From Branchinecta lynchi (Eukaryota > Arthropoda > Branchiopoda > Anostraca > Branchinectidae), in assembly GCA_023053575.1 (NCBI GenBank), contig JAKZAP010000021.1, positions 12,524,212 to 12,588,211 of the forward strand: DNA of 64,000 nucleotides. Reading direction: 5' to 3'. The first letter of the stretch is position 1, and every line of letters begins with the position of its first letter. This document shows, one piece after another, positions 61,079 to 64,000 of this stretch. A program made the translations under genes and the position numbers. Under the pieces are notes generated by a model. The model saw only the letters and a list, made by a program, of their open reading frames with translations, ran no database searches and was not told the DNA's origin.

Positions 61079-64000
61079 GTATGTATGTATGTATGTATGT
61101 ATTGTACATGGAAAGCCCAACGGGCCATGGTACAAAAATATTATGCAAATCAAATACTAACTACAGATTCAACACACTTTCTGAATACAAAACAAAGAAA
61201 ACTAACTACACAGTTAAACACTTTAGAAGAACAAAGACCTGTGTCTCAGCCCCACCTGAACAAACACTGCCAGGTTTTTAATAGTAGTAAATGATCGACC
61301 CTCCATCAGACCATTCAGCCACTCCTCATCGCCTGTCTGTCTCTGGAGCTGCTCCAACCTTAAATCATTGAGTTCCTGGCAATATGACATGAAGTGGTCC
61401 ACACTCTCTTCCGGCTCCCCACACATAGGGCACGAGTAAAGACCATCTACCGCACGCTCCCTCCCCAGGTATTTCCTTCTTGATCCCAACGGCAGAAAAT
61501 TTCCCCTTAAACCCATATAAGATTTTAGCTCTTCTCTCTTAAGGCCCGCTTTAAAATACACTTCTTCACCCCACACTCTCTTCCACTGTGAATACGACTT
61601 GAGAGACAGCGACGCTGAGACCTCACACGTCCACTTTTGGATTTCTTGACACTCAAGAATCCATTGCACTTGTGTAGCTACTGTCCCGACCACCTTACCT
61701 TCCCCTAATCCAGCATTCCACAGACCTGATAGCCCGCAATTGTTCAATACAGCCCTTACCTTACTCTGCCAAGCATCTTTCCTGTTATCATTAAGGTCCT
61801 CAAGCAGCGCAGCCTTCACGAGTCTATTATCTGGCAAACTTGATATCCGTTCCCAGTACTTCACCATTTTTACAATTCTCTTACCTCTTAATGAATGAAT
61901 ACCTAGGTCACCTCTTAGTACTAATCCGTTAAACTTTCCACTTAACCCTATCAACCTTTTATAATGACTTAGCTGCACGCGCTCAATTTTCTCCCCCTTT
62001 TCATATCCCCACACTTCCGCTGCATATGATAATATTGGACTTATTTTTGTATTGAATATTACTTTTTGAATTTTCATCTCTCCTGGGCCTAAACAATTTA
62101 TCATACTTTTCATTACCATCCATGAAGCTTTCTGGCCTTTCGCCGCTATACTATCCAGCTGTGCACCCCACTTCCCCGTAGCCGAAAACTTACAACCTAG
62201 ATATACAAACTCTTTCACTATTTTAAGTTCTATCCCTTTAAAATAAAATCTTTCATTGCATTCCTCATTTTTACCGAAAACTAGTATAACAGATTTCGCG
62301 GTGTTTAATACTAGCTTTTTCTTATCCAGATAATCCTGCAAAATACCAAGCAGCCTCCGCAGATCATCTGCTGTCTTTCCTAGAAGAACTATGTCATCTG
62401 CGAACAATAAACAAAATAAATTAAATGCCATCAGTTGCAGCCTGGGGGCTCCACTCACCGTAAAATAATCTTCTATATCATTTATATACAAAGAAAAAAG
62501 CCTTGGGGACAGCGTGCATCCCTGTTTGACACCAAGCCTACTTATTACTGCTCTAGAGTATTCTGACCCTATCTTTACTATTACCTTAACTACTTCATAC
62601 ATTCTTACTATTATTCTCACAAAACTCGGTGGGAGCCCAAGCTCCACCAAACTAGAAACTAGTAACTTCCTAGATACTTCATCGAATGCCCCTCGTATAT
62701 CCAGGAATGCTGCGAACAGTTTGTTATTTTTTCTTCTCGTGTATTTTCTAACCAAAACATTCAAACAAAATATCTGGTCAACTGCACTATAATTTTCCCG
62801 AAATCCTGCCTGACATTCTATAAGCTTACTCTTCGTTTTTAACCAATTATCTAATCTAGAACAAATTATCCTACAAAACAACTTACTGAGACTATTACCT
62901 AGTGTTATGTTTCGATAATTTTTATGCTGGTGCCTTTCACCTTTCTTGAAAAGCGGGATAACCACAGATGTTGTCCATTGCTCAGGCCAATGGGCCAAAT
63001 TAATCATTGAAGAAAAAAGAGTTGCGATTATTTGTAACACCCAAACTCGAGCAAACTTCCAAAGATTCGTAGGGATACCATCGGTACCTGGTGCAGATCC
63101 TCCTCGCATACCCTTGAGTGCCTTCAAAACTTCTTCGTTACTGACCTCCTTTATTAGCTGTTGATCCTCCTCTAGTAGCGGTCTGTCAACCGTATCCTCC
63201 ATTAACTGTATCTGGTGAACTAATCTTGACTCATCTGATGTAGATATATTATCTTCTATTTCCTTGTACTTACCTTCTAAGTGCTGAGGCCACGTATCTG
63301 CCCTAGGTGTACTCCGCGTTCCTTTCTTTGGTCCTATTTCCTTTTTAACTAAATTCCAAAAACCTTTGCTATCACTGTTCCTAAACTTATTTTTTAACTT
63401 CAAACTACACTCCACTTCATAATCCCTCCTCTTTTTCTTTAACATATTCTTATATTCCCTACGTTTTGCCCTATACCACTCTAAATTCTCCTCTAACGAC
63501 CCGGGTATACTCGCCTTCACATCCTCAAGCGACTTTATTACTATTTGTTTCATCGCCTCACAATCCTCATCATAAAACAACTTCACATTCTTATTTGTCC
63601 GGCCCTGTTCTTCCGATACCTTCTCACCAACCTTATACACCAAATCTGTCAATGCATTAAGCGGTTCCTCCACCCTTCCCTCTTCTACCAACTGTTCCAA
63701 TGCTCCCAGACGCTCGGAAAACTCGCCTGAGAATAGTTCCTTCACAACATTTTCGCTCTCTTGATGGACCAGTAATTTTTTCTTAATTTCCGGGTGAGCC
63801 TTTTTTTCAAACCTGCGGCTACAACTTCGATTCTTCGTCGCAATCGCTTGCTTCAAAGACACGCTGAAAGGGACATGATCAGAGCCCGGCAAAGCCAGAA
63901 CCTCAAAATCAACACACAGTGGAAGGAGTCCAAAACTCACCATACTATAATCAATAACACTGGGCGACCTCCCAGAATAACAAGTAAATTCACCCACCCC
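61077..64000 (-). mobile_element. APE-type LINE (second family), running off the window
   Basis: A minus-strand element. The 3' end is an (ACAT)n tail (plus-strand ATGTATGTATG at 61077-61104), preceded by a ~120-bp 3' UTR. The 5' end, with any ORF1 and most of the endonuclease, lies beyond 64000. It is inserted in the transporter intron after the TM7 exon, antisense to the gene. Confidence 0.9.
61223..63997 (-). CDS. LINE ORF2 (partial): endonuclease C-terminus, RT, zinc-finger-like tail
   Basis: 924 residues visible, continuing 5' beyond the window. Residues 1-50 are the end of the endonuclease (GRSPSVIDYSMVS and the catalytic SDHVPFSVSL, SDH at 39-41). A charged linker (60-260) precedes the RT (about 290-620): GGSAPGTDGIPTNLW, FLDIRGAFDEVSR, GVKQGCTLSPRLFSLYINDI and LFADDIVLLG (FADD at 532-535). 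The C-terminus has ISPILSYAAEVWGYEKGEKI, and near 856 a CPMCGEPEESVDHFMSYC motif, a zinc-binding CxxC...H...C of the type seen at the end of many APE LINEs. No stop or frameshift is seen, so this may be a recently active copy. Distinct from the LINE at 7.4-10.7 kb. Confidence 0.92.
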   Translation of the reverse strand: MGEFTCYSGRSPSVIDYSMVSFGLLPLCVDFEVLALPGSDHVPFSVSLKQAIATKNRSCSRRFEKKAHPEIKKKLLVHQESENVVKELFSGEFSERLGALEQLVEEGRVEEPLNALTDLVYKVGEKVSEEQGRTNKNVKLFYDEDCEAMKQIVIKSLEDVKASIPGSLEENLEWYRAKRREYKNMLKKKRRDYEVECSLKLKNKFRNSDSKGFWNLVKKEIGPKKGTRSTPRADTWPQHLEGKYKEIEDNISTSDESRLVHQIQLMEDTVDRPLLEEDQQLIKEVSNEEVLKALKGMRGGSAPGTDGIPTNLWKFARVWVLQIIATLFSSMINLAHWPEQWTTSVVIPLFKKGERHQHKNYRNITLGNSLSKLFCRIICSRLDNWLKTKSKLIECQAGFRENYSAVDQIFCLNVLVRKYTRRKNNKLFAAFLDIRGAFDEVSRKLLVSSLVELGLPPSFVRIIVRMYEVVKVIVKIGSEYSRAVISRLGVKQGCTLSPRLFSLYINDIEDYFTVSGAPRLQLMAFNLFCLLFADDIVLLGKTADDLRRLLGILQDYLDKKKLVLNTAKSVILVFGKNEECNERFYFKGIELKIVKEFVYLGCKFSATGKWGAQLDSIAAKGQKASWMVMKSMINCLGPGEMKIQKVIFNTKISPILSYAAEVWGYEKGEKIERVQLSHYKRLIGLSGKFNGLVLRGDLGIHSLRGKRIVKMVKYWERISSLPDNRLVKAALLEDLNDNRKDAWQSKVRAVLNNCGLSGLWNAGLGEGKVVGTVATQVQWILECQEIQKWTCEVSASLSLKSYSQWKRVWGEEVYFKAGLKREELKSYMGLRGNFLPLGSRRKYLGRERAVDGLYSCPMCGEPEESVDHFMSYCQELNDLRLEQLQRQTGDEEWLNGLMEGRSFTTIKNLAVFVQVGLRHRSLFF

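Overview
The window is animal genomic DNA, most likely from an arthropod. It contains an intron-rich host gene of the sodium-dependent nutrient amino acid transporter type (SLC6/NAT), whose exons closely resemble the arthropod NAT subfamily. It also holds APE-type LINEs, an env-bearing Ty3/gypsy retroelement, and many small DNA transposons with diagnostic target-site duplications. There is no prokaryotic-style gene organisation. Nearly all short open frames are shadows inside repeats.

Layout. 1-7.3 kb: non-coding DNA with a MITE (2.8-3.2 kb), a tRNA-like repeat (4.4 kb) and a hairpin-ended repeat (5.75-7.0 kb, called family 2 here). 7.3-10.7 kb: a LINE with an intact ORF2 on the minus strand. 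11.5-13.75 kb: the longest family 2 element, a ~145-bp tandem array in a three-unit higher-order pattern. 13.8-28.7 kb: copies of a second hairpin-ended repeat (family 1), a LINE 3' end, three hAT-type MITEs and a fresh 762-bp tandem duplication. 30.2-35.3 kb: foldback elements, a TTAA-flanked insertion, ~130-150-bp tandem arrays and a MITE. 35.6-60.9 kb: five SLC6 exons (35601-35889, 38412-38628, 41295-41409, 58289-58548, 60673-60859) in consistent splice phase, covering TM1 to TM7. The introns are full of transposons. 61.1-64.0 kb: a second LINE on the minus strand, running off the window end.

The most striking region is the 16.9-kb intron between the third and fourth exons. It holds a nest of insertions: an element with 13-bp TIRs and an 8-bp TSD (44398-56562) contains a family 2 repeat, which is split by a Helitron-like element (45121-55497), which is split by a complete gypsy-type element (45359-54035) with apparently identical LTRs. 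That retroelement has gag, pol and env-like frames. At the gag/pol junction sits a textbook -1 frameshift signal: UUUAAAC, a 7-nt spacer and a 7-bp stem.

Families 1 and 2 and the Helitron-like element share one plan: a palindromic 5' end, the same sequence repeated near the 3' end, a terminal 3' hairpin, and a core of ~125-150-bp tandem units. This matches what is known of DINE-1/Helentron-type non-autonomous elements and is the best candidate here for an undescribed mobile system. All statements come from reading the sequence by eye; no alignments or database searches were run.
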